Assembly (NCBI GenBank): GCA_035610365.1
Contig: CM069433.1
Location: 172,686,882 to 172,750,881, forward strand
Length of the DNA stretch: 64,000 nt
Reading direction: 5' to 3'
DNA from: Aquatica leii
Lineage: Eukaryota; Arthropoda; Insecta; Coleoptera; Lampyridae
Positions within the stretch are counted from its first letter, which is position 1, and the number at the start of each line of letters is the position of its first letter. A program made the position numbers and the translations under genes. The notes under the pieces were generated by a model, which was not told the origin of the DNA, searched no databases, and saw nothing but the letters and a program-made list of their open reading frames with translations. Shown in pieces: positions 1 to 11,800 of the stretch.

Positions 1-1
1 G

Positions 2-427
2 TATTTAGCGTGCGTAATTATTAAAAAGTTTAAGAAACATTTTTATGAACGCAAACTGAATGTGTTTGTCCAGGATAATAAAATTGATTGGTCCGATTTC
101 ATTAAGACATTTTATATTGACCAAAAGAGCAACGTTGCAAGAGCAATATTGAAAATTACAGAGAAGCAATTCTTCAATTTTTTAAAAATGCGCATTCAAT
201 ATCACGCCCAAGTATTTAGCAATTCTGCAGCAATTAAAAGCACGTTAACTAAAACCCAGTTGAAGAGAGACACTGTGTTAGACACTGCGTCTTTTATTAA
301 AAGAATTAATGATGCTTTTGATTACGTGAATAGTTCAGCGTTAACTGATCAAAACCTTTATAAACGTGGACTTTTGATCAACAAAAATCTTCCCTACGAC
401 ACTAAGAAATTCGTTAAAATATTTTGA
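2..427 (+). CDS. P-element/THAP9-like transposase, C-terminal part, cut by left window edge
   Basis: The frame is open from the window edge to a TGA at 425-427, about 141 codons, so the gene starts outside the window. No in-frame ATG is needed for the start. The block around NKIDWSDFIKTFYIDQ followed by LKMRIQYHAQVFSNSAA matches the P-element/THAP9 transposase layout, in which a W-D...Y..D stretch precedes a KM(R/K)V.YAAQ.FS.SVA block, and a later TASFI..INDAFD..NS stretch matches the next conserved segment. In that family this is part of the catalytic/GTP-binding region of a DNA cut-and-paste transposase. The missing 5' part would carry the THAP zinc finger. An open frame this long in such AT-rich DNA suggests a fairly young copy or a derived host gene; neither can be decided here. 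Confidence 0.62.
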   Translation, partial: YLACVIIKKFKKHFYERKLNVFVQDNKIDWSDFIKTFYIDQKSNVARAILKITEKQFFNFLKMRIQYHAQVFSNSAAIKSTLTKTQLKRDTVLDTASFIKRINDAFDYVNSSALTDQNLYKRGLLINKNLPYDTKKFVKIF

Positions 428-2086
428 CACTGTAATTTTTTTTTAAAACTGCAACAAAAGAAAAAATATATTTGCATAGAAAATTTTCAATGAACCATAA
501 ATGCAATTTTAATGTTATGAGAAGATTTAAAAAAAGAAAAAAATCTGTATAAACAATAAATACTAAACCTAACAACGAAAAAATAATTGAAAAGAATGAT
601 TGCTAAAGACATGGAAGTGTTGCTTTAACGACACGAGTATTTCAAAATTTCTTTAGAATCTTATTCCGTAGCGGGTTACTTGTGTCACTATTTATATAAA
701 AAAATTAAGGCGGCAATTGTAAACAATATTTAAGAGTTGGTTAAACAAGTAATGTAAATGTGTAAAAATAAATAAAGATTACGGTAATTCAAAGGAAATA
801 AATTTATACAGACCAACTTCAGAATTGATTGGTTACAATCTGTTAATGTCTTTTAATGAAGAGTTTTGTATAAATTAAACAACGATTAAAAAATAATTTA
901 AGATGGACAAGAAAATCGTGGTTAACTGAATGCAATTCACATAAAACAATAATTGTTGACCAACTGATTAAAATTAAACTTTATAGAACATTAAAATGTT
1001 TAGTTGTTAATACCAACACTGGCACTAGTAAAAATGTTACGTCGTCTAAAAAACCATCATCAGAGCCTTATCAATGTAGAGGATGTTAATTTTTTTATAT
1101 GTTCATATGTATTATAAATATACAAATATGTCCAAATGAGTAATAAAAAACTAATATATCTATATAGGTACCTAATTAATTTTTGGCAATGTTAATTATT
1201 GTATTTGATTGCATGGGAATTTGTACCACTAACACAAATTGAATATAAAAAAATAATGTAATTCAATGAAAGTTTTTTACACTTAAAGCATTTAGAAAAA
1301 TTACTTAAAAAAATATGTACCATAATTGACATCGCAGATTAACCTGTTTAGCTTTTTTCTGCTTGAATACAATGAAAATTAACTATTGTCAAAATACTAG
1401 TTATGTGTCATTACTAATGTAGGTAATTAAAAGTAATTTAATAGTTTTTTTTTATAAAAAAATCGGAAACTTATTTAGCAAATTCTTACTAAAAGTTATA
1501 AAATCTAAGAGATCTACATACTTTAAAAGGTATTCACTTTTTCATTTAATAACAAGCAAATATTTTAATAATACGCAGTAATGAAATTTAAATTTTCAAC
1601 AAACAACAACAAACTTTCTTAAGTTAGCAATATTACATTGTTTATACCTTTTTGCAGTAAAACCGGTCGTTTGTGACACTTTTGAAAGTCCACAATTATT
1701 TTAATAAACATTATTAATGTAAATAAAAAACTCTATTATATATCTAACACTGGCTTTACAAATACTTACTCTTTTGTACACACAAAAATTTAATTAACTG
1801 TTGGTAATTTTTATATAAATTGCAAGTGCCCAATACTCTCTTTTCATATATCGTATAACAATACCTACTTGTAAGATTAAAATAAAGTAAAATGTAAAAT
1901 TATCGGTAAACTGTTACGTGCATAAATTTAAATAATGCACTACCCTGTATGTTGGTTTAATTAAAAATTACTTTTCTATTTCTCGACGCCATCTATCGGG
2001 CTCGTTGGTCTCTTCGTATTGAGGAGACAATATCCGGTGAGATACGGGCATTTTGACTTTAACATTGTTCATGTTATAACCTATGT
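428..2086. other. AT-rich stretch with no recognised gene
   Basis: No coding run beyond chance length, no terminal repeats and no familiar protein similarity were seen. Part of it may be the 3' flank and end of the P-element-like copy to the left, but no terminal inverted repeat could be picked out. Confidence 0.5.
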
Positions 2087-2181
2087 CTGCGTGAATTAAA
2101 AATCGTTTTCTCAAAACATCCACGTGTGGGGACACGATGGGTAATAGAAATCTTCTTAATTAACTAATTTAATTCACGCAG
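2087..2181. repeat. Small fold-back: 14-bp perfect inverted repeat
   Basis: CTGCGTGAATTAAA at 2087-2100 is the exact reverse complement of 2168-2181, with a 67-bp spacer. It could be a tiny MITE or a chance hairpin; no target duplication was recognised. Confidence 0.5.
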
Positions 2182-2730
2182 GGTAAGTGGCTTTTGTTCT
2201 TTTTTTGATTAAAGGTAATTTTTATGTCTTTTAATTTAAAATTTACAAGGGAACATTATAATTTCATTACGATCGTAAAGTATTCGAGTCGTCACCGGCC
2301 GTTCCACCACGATCTGGCACATGTTTCTATTCGATAACGAATTATGAGGGATTAACATCGGCAAATACTTTCATGGGACGATTATAACTATCTATAAGGC
2401 CTACGGTTAAAACTAAATAAACCGAAGACAATCACATTTCTGCGAGATTTTACTCATGTGGCAAACACCTGCAAAACCAACTGTCATCGAAGGTGTACAA
2501 CAGCATTCGACAACCGGGTTATGTTATATGTACTTTCTTTAGCAATAATTAACCATTTTTGTAGATCTTGATTTCGTGAGGCATTGGGTTGACACGATTT
2601 GCGACTCAAATTTATTTCAGGCTTACTTGCCGGGGAAAGCGCTTTCTTCGACCAAGTAGGAGTTACTGTATTGTGGGTAACTTGATTTATTTATTTGTTC
2701 GCTGTCAGTAAGGTCGCTCACGAAACTGTA

Positions 2731-2947
2731 GCAAATGTTAATTCCGTAATTGCTAACATTGTTTTATTACCATTAAGGTAGTATCATTAGTTATTTTGTA
2801 TTATTCGCATGCTGTGTACAACCAATAATTATTACGAAAGTTTAGTATTAATTCAGTAATTATTATCCTTGTTTTATTACTATTAAGGTAATATTATTAA
2901 TTATTTGTGTGTTTCGCATACCGTGTACAAACAATATTTACTACGAA
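2731..2947. repeat. Two-unit tandem duplication, about 108 bp per unit
   Basis: Unit 1 (2731-2838) and unit 2 (2839-2947) align end to end. Each has GTTTTATTAC(C/T)ATTAAGGTA in the middle, GTGTACAA near the end and closes with TACGAA. By eye the units are about three-quarters identical, so the duplication is old. No coding content was seen. Confidence 0.7.
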
Positions 2948-4689
2948 CTATTCTTCGCTGTTCGCTTTAACTTAAATTACCTATGTATTGTGTGTTGCCG
3001 ATACCTCTGGCATTTATGTACTGAAAATTCGATATCTTTGTGTTAATCATCGACGTTACTAAATTAAAATTGTTATACTGGTTAATCTTTCTTTTATGGC
3101 AACATACCTTTTTCTTTTGATCGTCGTTATCTAATAACAACCTTTGGCTACTCGACCATCAGAGTAATAAGGATTACGAACCTCCAATTGAGTTACAAGT
3201 TTGGACCGTCTGTCGTGAGCGGGGCAGAAGTGTTATCTTAGATCAGCTCTGGCGCCCTTAAGCATACTCCTGTGAACCTCCACTACTTCCGACTATGTGA
3301 GTTGGCCGTGCAAGGTTCGTAAAACCTAAAGCTTGTAACAAAACGTCGGTCCTTATATTAACTTCTCATAATAATAACGTTAGATAGCGACATCGCTATT
3401 TATAACGAGAGTGGTATAGCATCAGGCTGAATACGCATTTAAAGAATTTTTGTCATTTTATAACATGGCACCGTAGTATTAGTGTTCAATGCACCACTTC
3501 TAATCTGCGGTTTAAACTTAACTACTATAGCTAAAGTGTTGACCATATTAATAAATTGCACTTTAGTACAGGCAAAAAAAGTAAACAAAAACGCATACAT
3601 ACAGGTATTGGATTCTTATTACATGAGTTGACTATCTATATTTCAATCAACGATCTAGTCTCGTTGACCATATTTATACCTTTAAACGTATGTATGCTGT
3701 CTCTAACGGTAAAGTTTTAAAATAAAGAAGTTAGACTATCAAGCGCCAGGTGGCAGGACGAAAATTTTTAGAAAATTTGTAGACTGCAATGTTTTACAAA
3801 ATTTGTGCATCTTATTGTCCTAACGCTTGATTTTATAATATTTATTTTAAATACATTAATTTATAACCTAGTAGGTTTAACAAATTTGGGTAAAATTGTT
3901 TTAAAATTTCACAATCACTGGTCCGTGTAATAAAAACAGTTGATACCGTAATCTGTCATTGACGCTGTCGTAGAAATCATCAGCGCATAAATAAACTAAC
4001 GTTTTTTTACAGTTGATTGTCGGAAAATTTCGTCATAAATATAAATATTTTTCTATGATATTTTCTAAATATATTGGTACGTCTAAAAATGTTTAGGAAA
4101 TTGTTTCAGTGACATTGTGTAATTTTCTTAAATTTTCTTGATTTTTTCGCAATTCTCAGTTATGCGTTCAATTGTTAAGTGTATTTGGCTTTTTGCATTT
4201 TTTAAGAACTTACTAGTCACTCTTCAATTCAGAATGTCATCAAAGTCCAGAAAAATGGATTACTTAAGTGGACAAAAAAGTATCAGAAGAAAGGAGAAGT
4301 CTGTTAAACAATAATTCACCTAGTGAGTGTTTGTATTTCCATCAAAGCCTGTTAGTTTGGCTTCATTTAAAATAAACTATAATTGTAAATTACTTAACAA
4401 AGGATTTTTGAAAGGACGACAAACACCTTGTTCAAACATAATTTAAACTTGGTTTTAGCTAATTTTTGTTTGCCAGGTGCTAATCTACGAGGTTTGCAAC
4501 TGACACGAAGTTCTGTAGTTTTAATAAAATGAACAGTGTTGTGTGTCGTATCTTAGCAATTTAAAGCAGTAGTGCCAGCGAGTTGCTTAATTATGTTTTT
4601 AAATTCATGACAAAAATTTATTAAATTTATGCGTGATGATATACATGAGATAGTTGAGCTAGACGATGCCAACCGTGTATAACCATCAG
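2948..4689. other. Unassigned stretch
   Basis: Part of this interval (about 3100-3330) is less AT-rich than its surroundings, which may mean a worn element, but no protein similarity or paired repeats were found. An imperfect hairpin with ATCAAGCG/CGCTTGAT arms lies near 3738-3832. Confidence 0.35.
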
Positions 4690-5420
4690 TTAATTTTTTA
4701 TTCCTTAAGTAGATAGAGATGTGTTTATAAAAAAAAATTAGTAACAATAATTTCTTTGTCTAAATCTACTACTAAAAATGACTATGTATACCAGAGATTA
4801 AGAGAAGTTCGTAGTTGTTTGCTGTCGTAAGTGTTTATGGTTGAATTATTTGTTGCATATAATTGGGGTCTTCAAGGTTGTAATTTTTTATTTATTCTAG
4901 GAACGGGAAACGCGTCTCCGCTTCTGACTATTAAAAGTATTAAACTAATAATCAGGTCTTTAACTACTAGCCCAAAACTAAAATTTTGGTCAACAAACAT
5001 GTCTGACAAAACATGAACGTCAGGACGCGGGCGTTTTCCTGATTATTGCTTTTTCTACTACTACTACTAAAACTAAAATTAACATTATTACTGTTAATAT
5101 AATTGCAAAGCGCTACACATCGTTCACTCTTTTCTATGAAGGTTTCATAATACCAAGACGTGCTTGTTTCTGTGTGACTTGGTCTCGATCTTAAGCGATT
5201 TTGGTACTGGGAATATTTGAGATTTCTTAAATCATTCAGTTCAGCAAATTCTTTAATTAGCTGGTTTAATAATCAACTCATTTTGTCAGATGGCCCTGGT
5301 GCTGCAACGATGCATACTTGAGGTTGGTCAATGTTAGCATTCTTGTCGGTCATTTCTGCTAGTTTGTCGACTGAATCGGAGCTGATGGCAAAAATAGATA
5401 GGGTGTGAGGCGGTAGCCGT
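4690..5420 (-). mobile_element. Ty3/Gypsy fossil, CsRn1-like (gag and protease region)
   Basis: Read on the - strand, 5400-5090 gives a CsRn1-type gag stretch containing SSDSVDKLAEMTDK, which resembles the gag of the better-preserved CsRn1 element at 8.67-13.01 kb in this window. Further along, 4860-4690 resembles the region after the protease active site in that element (NNSTINTY against NGTTINTY). It is broken in many places, has no recognisable LTRs, and looks older than the other copy. Confidence 0.55.
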
Positions 5421-5758
5421 TATAACCATAAAATTTTCAAAAAGTCGTTTAGTAACGTAGTTGTTTCCAATCTAGCATTTCAGTTCAGGAGTAGGTGTTT
5501 GTCACCTAGCTTGCATTCGGATATCAAACGCTATAATTTTGTTGAGTTTGATTAAATTTCTACGAGTTTTGTTTTTTTTTCAGGTGGATCCAAAATGAAT
5601 TCGTTATTTGTGATAGCACTTGTGTCTCAATAACCACATAACTAAATTGGTTTTAATGGTACGGTTTCTTTATCCTCCTTATTTAAACTTTAAGTAACAC
5701 TATTGGAATCTTCTTTCAAGGAGGGGCATAAAAAACTGCGCAGTTTTTCTTTGAGGCG

Positions 5759-5791
5759 ACGTTTCGTGCACTAAATGTGCACTTCATCAGG
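5759..5791 (-). ncRNA. Hammerhead-ribozyme-like motif, left copy
   Basis: On the - strand the order is CTGATGA, A, GTGCAC, ATTTA, GTGCAC, GAAAC, GT. The stem II arms are self-complementary and the two core strands fit the hammerhead consensus. The single A between CTGATGA and the first stem base departs from the usual layout, and a clear stem III was not identified, so activity is uncertain. Confidence 0.5.
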
Positions 5792-5828
5792 CCACTACAG
5801 TTTACTTACGTTAATAAATTGCAGTGGC

Positions 5829-5860
5829 CTGATGAAGTGCACATTTAGTGCACGAAACGT
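5829..5860 (+). ncRNA. Hammerhead-ribozyme-like motif, right copy
   Basis: Same core as the left copy, on the opposite strand: CTGATGA at 5829-5835, stem II arms GTGCAC on either side of ATTTA, and GAAAC at 5854-5858. The two motifs face away from each other. Perfect preservation of both cores in a long inverted repeat suggests a fairly recent duplication. Confidence 0.5.
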
Positions 5861-5901
5861 CCTTGAAAGAAGATTCCAATAGTGTTACTTAAATTGGTTT
5901 T

Positions 5902-7739
5902 GTTCGATCTAATAGTTTTTCATTCGAACTGTGTTTCTAAATGTAAATACGATTTAACACTGAATATAGGCACTGTAGATTTGTAAGTTTTTTTTAATTG
6001 GTAGATTATGATTTTGTTACATTTAATCTTCAACGTTTTAAAGGTGATATGTTAATCGATGAGTATGCATTAAATGGAGGTCAAAAACATACCATCCGCC
6101 CTCTGACGATACTTCCAAACTTTGTTTTCTATTAATTCTAAGTTACTATATTTGTGTTGGTAGTTGTGACAAAGCAAATAAATCTTTAAGAGTTATGTTG
6201 TATTTTATGAGAAACTTAGTTTGACACTAATGATTTTTAAATAATAATTAAGAAAAAAAAGTTTTTAAATAGCGGGAAATTCAACTCAATTTTTCTTTTT
6301 TAAAAGCAGATTACAACGTTTTATAACTATGACAAACAATACAAATTTAGCTGATGTGTTCATTACGTTATAAAATTTTGAAAGAACATTAAAAACGTCT
6401 TAAAACAATTGACAAATTAATTTATTTTAACAACTGAAAATTCAAAAAATGTAATCAAGCCAATTAAATATCATAAAATTCATATTATTAAATTAATTCT
6501 TGCAAGTCTTATACATTTTATGGATGCAATCAAGTATTGAACCAACAGAATAAAATGTGCCAATAGATCAAAACTATTAATAAATAAATGGATGTGTAAA
6601 ATAAACTAACAACACCTATATATAAATCGTAACGTTTCACCAGAAAAAATTAGAATCAAAAAAACTGTTTATATCAATCCCATAAAAGTGGGAATACTTT
6701 TAATTCTGCTGCAATACAATTTTATAAACTGTTTTGTGGAAAATTCATACATACAAAAAATTGCATAAAAAGCATATTTATGTATTGTTAAAAATAACAC
6801 ACATGCTAAAAGTGCAACTATTTTCTAAACAATCAATTCCATTAAACGTAAAAATAATTACTAAAGAACCATTAATGAACAACAATCATTAAAAAGGTAA
6901 AAATTTACTTATAATTTATAAATGCCCGAGGCAATATGAACTGCTTGAAGCGTAAGATTAGATAAAATATCTTTACTTTTTAGCAATTTTTTGGCAATAT
7001 TTTGTAAATAGTAATATGTTACAATACTTATCTTGTATAATTTTAAATATTTAATTATAAAAAAAAAATAATATTATAATTTAAGTAAAATGTAATCTCC
7101 AGCTTAGTAGGTGACAAGCAACCGCAAACTGTTATTTTACAAACAACTTTAACTTTATTGTTATAAAGCGTTTTTATACGGTATAACAAATAAAATGTTT
7201 TGTTTTGAGGTTTCATTTAATATAAGGAAATAAAAAAAATAATGTTTCCGTAATGCTGACTATGTAAAAAATATTTTTACATTTAAACGCAAACAAACTT
7301 TATAATTAAACATTATAAGTTTTCTTTAATTTTAATTTAATTCTGTTGGTTAGAAAGATGTTAGATTTAAAATAGTAATAAATAAAATTCACATACCAAA
7401 AATCACCGGCTAACACAAAATCATTATCTAAAATTTAAATTGCAGTTAATGCTGTGCAATCTGTTAATTTAATTTAAAAAACAGTATTTATGTTTAATAG
7501 TTTTTTTAATATATTACATAACGAGCACGGAAAGTGAGTGAGAATTTCGGAAATCTCACGAGCAAACGATAGACACTTTACAACGAGTTTTGTACAGTGT
7601 GGACACTGAAAATAGTAACTTAAGTATTTTAAATATATTTATTTTTGTAATCGTTAAAATTAATCGTCAATTTATTATTTTGACAATTATTGAAAATGGA
7701 GGTTTTTAAAGAATTGGAGTTGAGAGTATGTGTCACTGT
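5902..7739. other. Very AT-rich stretch, no recognised element
   Basis: Long A/T runs and no open frame of note. Nothing with terminal repeats was recognised. Confidence 0.5.
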
Positions 7740-8662
7740 CTGATGTTGATATTGAATGTTAGAATCTCAAGGCAAGGAATCGATTATTTCTGGTTCTGTT
7801 CTAACATTTGATAATGATGTAGACTTTCATACACCAAGGCGTTTAAGTAGTAATGTCTCTAAATGTGTCAACAAGAATGGTAGTCGAGGACCAATGAAAA
7901 CAATGCCATGTGTATAGTTCCGGATTTTGAAGTTTTAAAGAAATATATATTTGTTTAAGAATGCTGCGAAGTTTGTTTACACCTACCGGTTGTCTTGTAC
8001 GTTTTTGATTTTTGTAATTATAAAGAAACAAAAATTTTTTATATTTGATGGCCTAAGCGCCGCATATTTTTGAAAAATATGGCAAAATTGTGAAGAAGCG
8101 CGTTTTCTTTGTTTTACTGTTTGGTATTTTAATCAAAACAGCAGATCTCAAATCTTCAATATCATTAATTGTTAGTTCTTGTAACTATTGTTTGCGGAAT
8201 GTGCCAGTTATACCAACAATTAATGCGACTGGTAAAAAGGTATTTGTCGCGGATAAATTGATTAATTTCCTCTGATGTTAAAATTTTCGACTTTTTCGGT
8301 TTGTAGCTGTCTGAGTAACGCTTCAGTAGTGCTATTTTGTTATATCAACGCAATGATGAACACAAAGCGTACTTCGAAGCATAGAATACTGCGTCCACAA
8401 AAAACTAGGTTTGATTTTTTGCGTTAAGTCTCCAATGTAAGCTATCAGTACATTTTCAGAAAAAAACGATTTTATTATTTCTTTTTTTTGCCAGTCCATA
8501 TATTGTTTGTAGGGTAAAACTTGTATCTGTCCCTTAATTTAGGTGGTAATAGGTTTAGCGAATTAATTCTGATGGTGTACATTTCATTTCTGCAGACGAG
8601 TCGCTGTCTATATCCATCGTTTTCTGCAAAACCAATATTAATACAATATAAAAACTTGTAGC
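7740..8662 (-). pseudogene. Crypton-type tyrosine recombinase remnant
   Basis: On the - strand the order of blocks matches insect Crypton-like tyrosine recombinases. First comes an N-terminal LLPPKLRDRYKF..W..KKK segment (about 8570-8480), then KPKKSKILTSEEINQF (about 8300). Next is an INDIEDLRSAVLIKIPNSKT block (about 8190-8120), then KRTRQPVGVN and LYTWHCFHWSSTTILVD..DIT (8010-7845), where family members have the H..R active-site pair. Here the second R of H-x-x-R reads W. The trailing KSTSL stretch near 7800 fits the following GGWKS block. Several frame changes separate the blocks, so it is dead. The CsRn1 LTR element begins within a few bases of its N-terminal side and may have landed in it. 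The open piece 8031-7843 covers the catalytic block. Confidence 0.6.
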
Positions 8663-8666
8663 GGAC

Positions 8667-8881
8667 TGACTTACTTTTGAGTTTGAATCTGGCGCCAACA
8701 ACTAAGGGAAGCATCCGTTCTCAAAACGTAAAAACAAGGTACATCTACCCTCCCTTCGAAAAACGCATCGCTCCCGCTTATATTTTTTATCTGTAATTAT
8801 TTTCTGAATCATTCGTTAAATTTATAATTAAATGTTTATTTTGGTCTTGTTTATTTTAATTGAACGACAGACACGCTAAAA
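8667..8881 (+). repeat. 5' LTR of the CsRn1-like element
   Basis: Shares its start (TGACTTACTTTTGAG), an internal CTGGCGCCAACAAC stretch and its end (GACACGCTAAAA) with 12802-13010. One internal segment of roughly 35 bp differs strongly; the rest is nearly identical. Confidence 0.8.
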
Positions 8882-11800
8882 TTGGTGATAAATAAATAAA
8901 ACTAAAATCAATTTTGAGTTAACACGAGGCGTGGAGTGTAAAGTGCCAAGCGACCTTTGCAACAAATGAGAAAAGTCAAAAACATCAACAGAAGTCAGCG
9001 AAATCCGACACATTAAACTGCCATGCTTTTGGCAGAAGTGGCTATCGCTGTGGTTTGCCCAAGTGGACGCGCAGTTTTACCAATTTGAGGTTCAAGCTGA
9101 CACCACCAAATATTATACGGTTGTAGCGGCATTGGATTCTAACGTCCTGCAGCAAGTTGCAGACGTCATCGAAAACCCACCAGCTACAGATAAATACGAA
9201 GCCTTGAAGTGCTAACTAATAGCCCGGTTTACAGACTCACAAGAGAAGCAACTAAGGACATTGTTAACAGACCTAGAGTTGGGGGACAGACAGCCATCAC
9301 AACTTTTACGCGAAATGAAGGCCTTAGCAGGTAATAAGGACGAAGAAGTGTTACGCACGCTGTGGTTACAGAGGATACCATCCCAAATTCAAATCGTATT
9401 ATCAGTGAGTAAAGACAAAAAGTTAGAAAAACTAGCTGAAATGCCAGATAAAATTTCGGAAATTGGTAGTTACAGCGTTGCCGCAATTAGTAAATCAACC
9501 CACGCACAACAGACACCGAAGAACGAATTATCTACAACTAGTGTCGCTTCATTAGAGAGACAAATAGCGGAGCTTACGCAAAAAATTGAACGGTTGTCAA
9601 GATGGAACCGACAACCGCGTTCACGTTCGCGAGAACAAAGTGCGAATCGCGACCGCCAGTGCTATTATCACCAAAAATTCGGAAATAATGCTAGGAAGTG
9701 TAGACCACCGTGCAATCGGGAAACGAAACGGACCGTCGTTAGTAGAGGCGGTAAGCGACGGCAACCACCAACAAAACCACCTATGTGTATATGATCGGGA
9801 AACAAAGCTGTCTTTCTTAATCAACACAGGGGCTGACATTTCGGTTATCCCTCCAAGAAAATCACAACGAAAAGCGCCAACCGCATTCAAATTATTCGCT
9901 GCTAACGGTACAACAATAAATACGTATGGTGAAAAATTACTAAGCTTAAACCTCCGGCTACGACGTGCTTTCCGGTGGAAATTTATAGAAGCCGATGTGT
10001 CCCGACCAATTATAGGCGCCGACTTCCTGAGGCATCACGGACTCTTAGTAGACTTAAAAAATTGCCGTTTAATCGACAACGTTACGCGATTATCAACAAT
10101 AGCCACGGTAGCTCAATGCAATGTCGTAACTGTAACAACGGTGGCGAAAACCTTAATCTATCACGAAATATTAGCAAAATTTCCATCTATAACCCGTACA
10201 ACAGTACTTACGACAATCAGGAAGCACATGGTAGTACACCACATCGTCACCACGGGACCGCCTGTGGCAGAACGCCCACGTCGCCTCCCTCCAGAGAAAG
10301 CAAAAGCAGCGAAGGCAGAATTCGACTTTATGCTACAGCAAGGGATCTGCAAGCCGTCCAGCAGTCCCTGGACTAGTCCATTACACTTAGTTTAAAAAAA
10401 AGTCGGGTGAATGGCGACCTTGCGGAGATTACCGTCGCCTTAATTCTATTACGGTACCCGATCGTTACCCAATTGCGCACATCATGGATTTTTCGTATAA
10501 ACTAAGTGCTAAAACAGTATTTTCAAGTTAGATTTAGTGAGAGGATACCATCAAATTCCAGTAGCAGAAGGTGACATCCAGAAAACCGCAGTATCTAAGC
10601 CATTTGGATTATTCGAGTTTCCATTCATGACGTTCGGATTGCGAAACGCCGCGTAAACTTTTTAACGTTTCATGAATATGGTGTTACAAGGACTTGAATT
10701 TTGCTATTGCTACATTGACGATATTCTAGTGACTTCCGCCAACGAACAAGAGCACCGAGAACACTTGGAAATCGTCTTCCAGCGGCTAGACACCTACGGG
10801 ATCGCGGTAAACCCCATCAAGTGCGTACTAGGGGTCAAACAATTGGAATACTTAGGCTATCTCATCTCCGACGAAGGGACAATACCTTTGCCTTCCAAAG
10901 TCGAGGCAATTCTTAACATGAAGAAACCTACAATTATTGTAGAACTTCGACGTTTTTTAGGTGTTATAAACTTTTATAGACGATTTATTAAAAACGCTGC
11001 AAGAAATCAAGCAATTTTGGACAATTACTGAAAGGATAGAAAGCGTAACGACAAAAGAATAATGAAATGGACTTCAGAAGCAGAAGAAGCATTTAAGTTA
11101 CGTAAACACGATCTCGCAAATTCAGCATCCCTTGCGAATCCGTCCGAAAATGGACATTTAACGTTAACCGTTGATGCACCTGATTACGCGGTAGGTGCAG
11201 TGCTAGAACAATTAGAAACTGATAAATGGTAACCACTTGCATTTTTTTTCTAAAAAACTAAGTGACGCGCAGCGAAAATACAGTGCCTACGATCGAGAGC
11301 TATACGCAATATATGCCGCGATAAAGCATTTTAAGTGCAAAATCGAAGGACGTCACGTAATAATAAAAACGGATCACAAACCGTTAACATTCGCATTCCA
11401 GCAAAAATCTAATAAAGCTTCACCACAACAGCAACGTCATCTTGATTTTATAGGTCAGTTCACCACAGACACTATTTTTATAGCAGGTGCGGATAACACC
11501 GTGGCCGACGCGCTCTCTCGCCTCGAAGCTACTCAGCTACCCGCGATAGACTGGAGTAAATTTGCAAGTGAACACAGTAATGACGCAGAACTTTTGAACC
11601 TGATAAATACGCCCACTACCTCACTCGTGCTGCAACAGTATTTTCTCGGAAGTGATAATTTACCACTGTATTGTGACATCTCTACAGGTAACATTCGGCC
11701 GTACATCCCTAAGCACATGCAAGCAAACGATCTACATTGAGACAGCTAACAAAGAAATTCGTTTGGCCTTCAATGCGAAAAAACGTTACCGAATGGGTAC

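Larger units (their letters stand above)
5655..5890. mobile_element. Fold-back insert with two opposed hammerhead-like motifs, flanked by 11-bp direct repeats
   Basis: A 30-bp perfect inverted repeat (5692-5721 against 5861-5890) encloses a second near-perfect one of about 39 bp (5759-5797 against 5822-5860). The left arm has an extra unpaired 37 bp. The whole is bracketed by AAATTGGTTTT at 5644-5654 and 5891-5901, as expected of a target-site duplication. Each inner arm carries CTGATGA, a GTGCAC/GTGCAC stem and GAAAC, the conserved core of hammerhead ribozymes. In known genomes such motifs sit in the terminal repeats of Penelope-like elements and in retrozymes, and two Penelope-like copies occur elsewhere in this window. 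That link is inferred; no coding sequence is present here. Confidence 0.7.

Noticed and set aside
8475-8714. 79-codon - strand frame starting MLPLVVGARFKLKSKSV, and its twin at 12580-12849
   Set aside because: The shared start comes from the LTR pair of the CsRn1-like element read on the other strand. The remainder of the first is Crypton remnant, so neither is a gene.
9621-9890. Several antisense and out-of-frame open stretches within 9.2-12.3 kb
   Set aside because: They overlap the recognised gag-pol of the CsRn1-like element and carry no motifs of their own.
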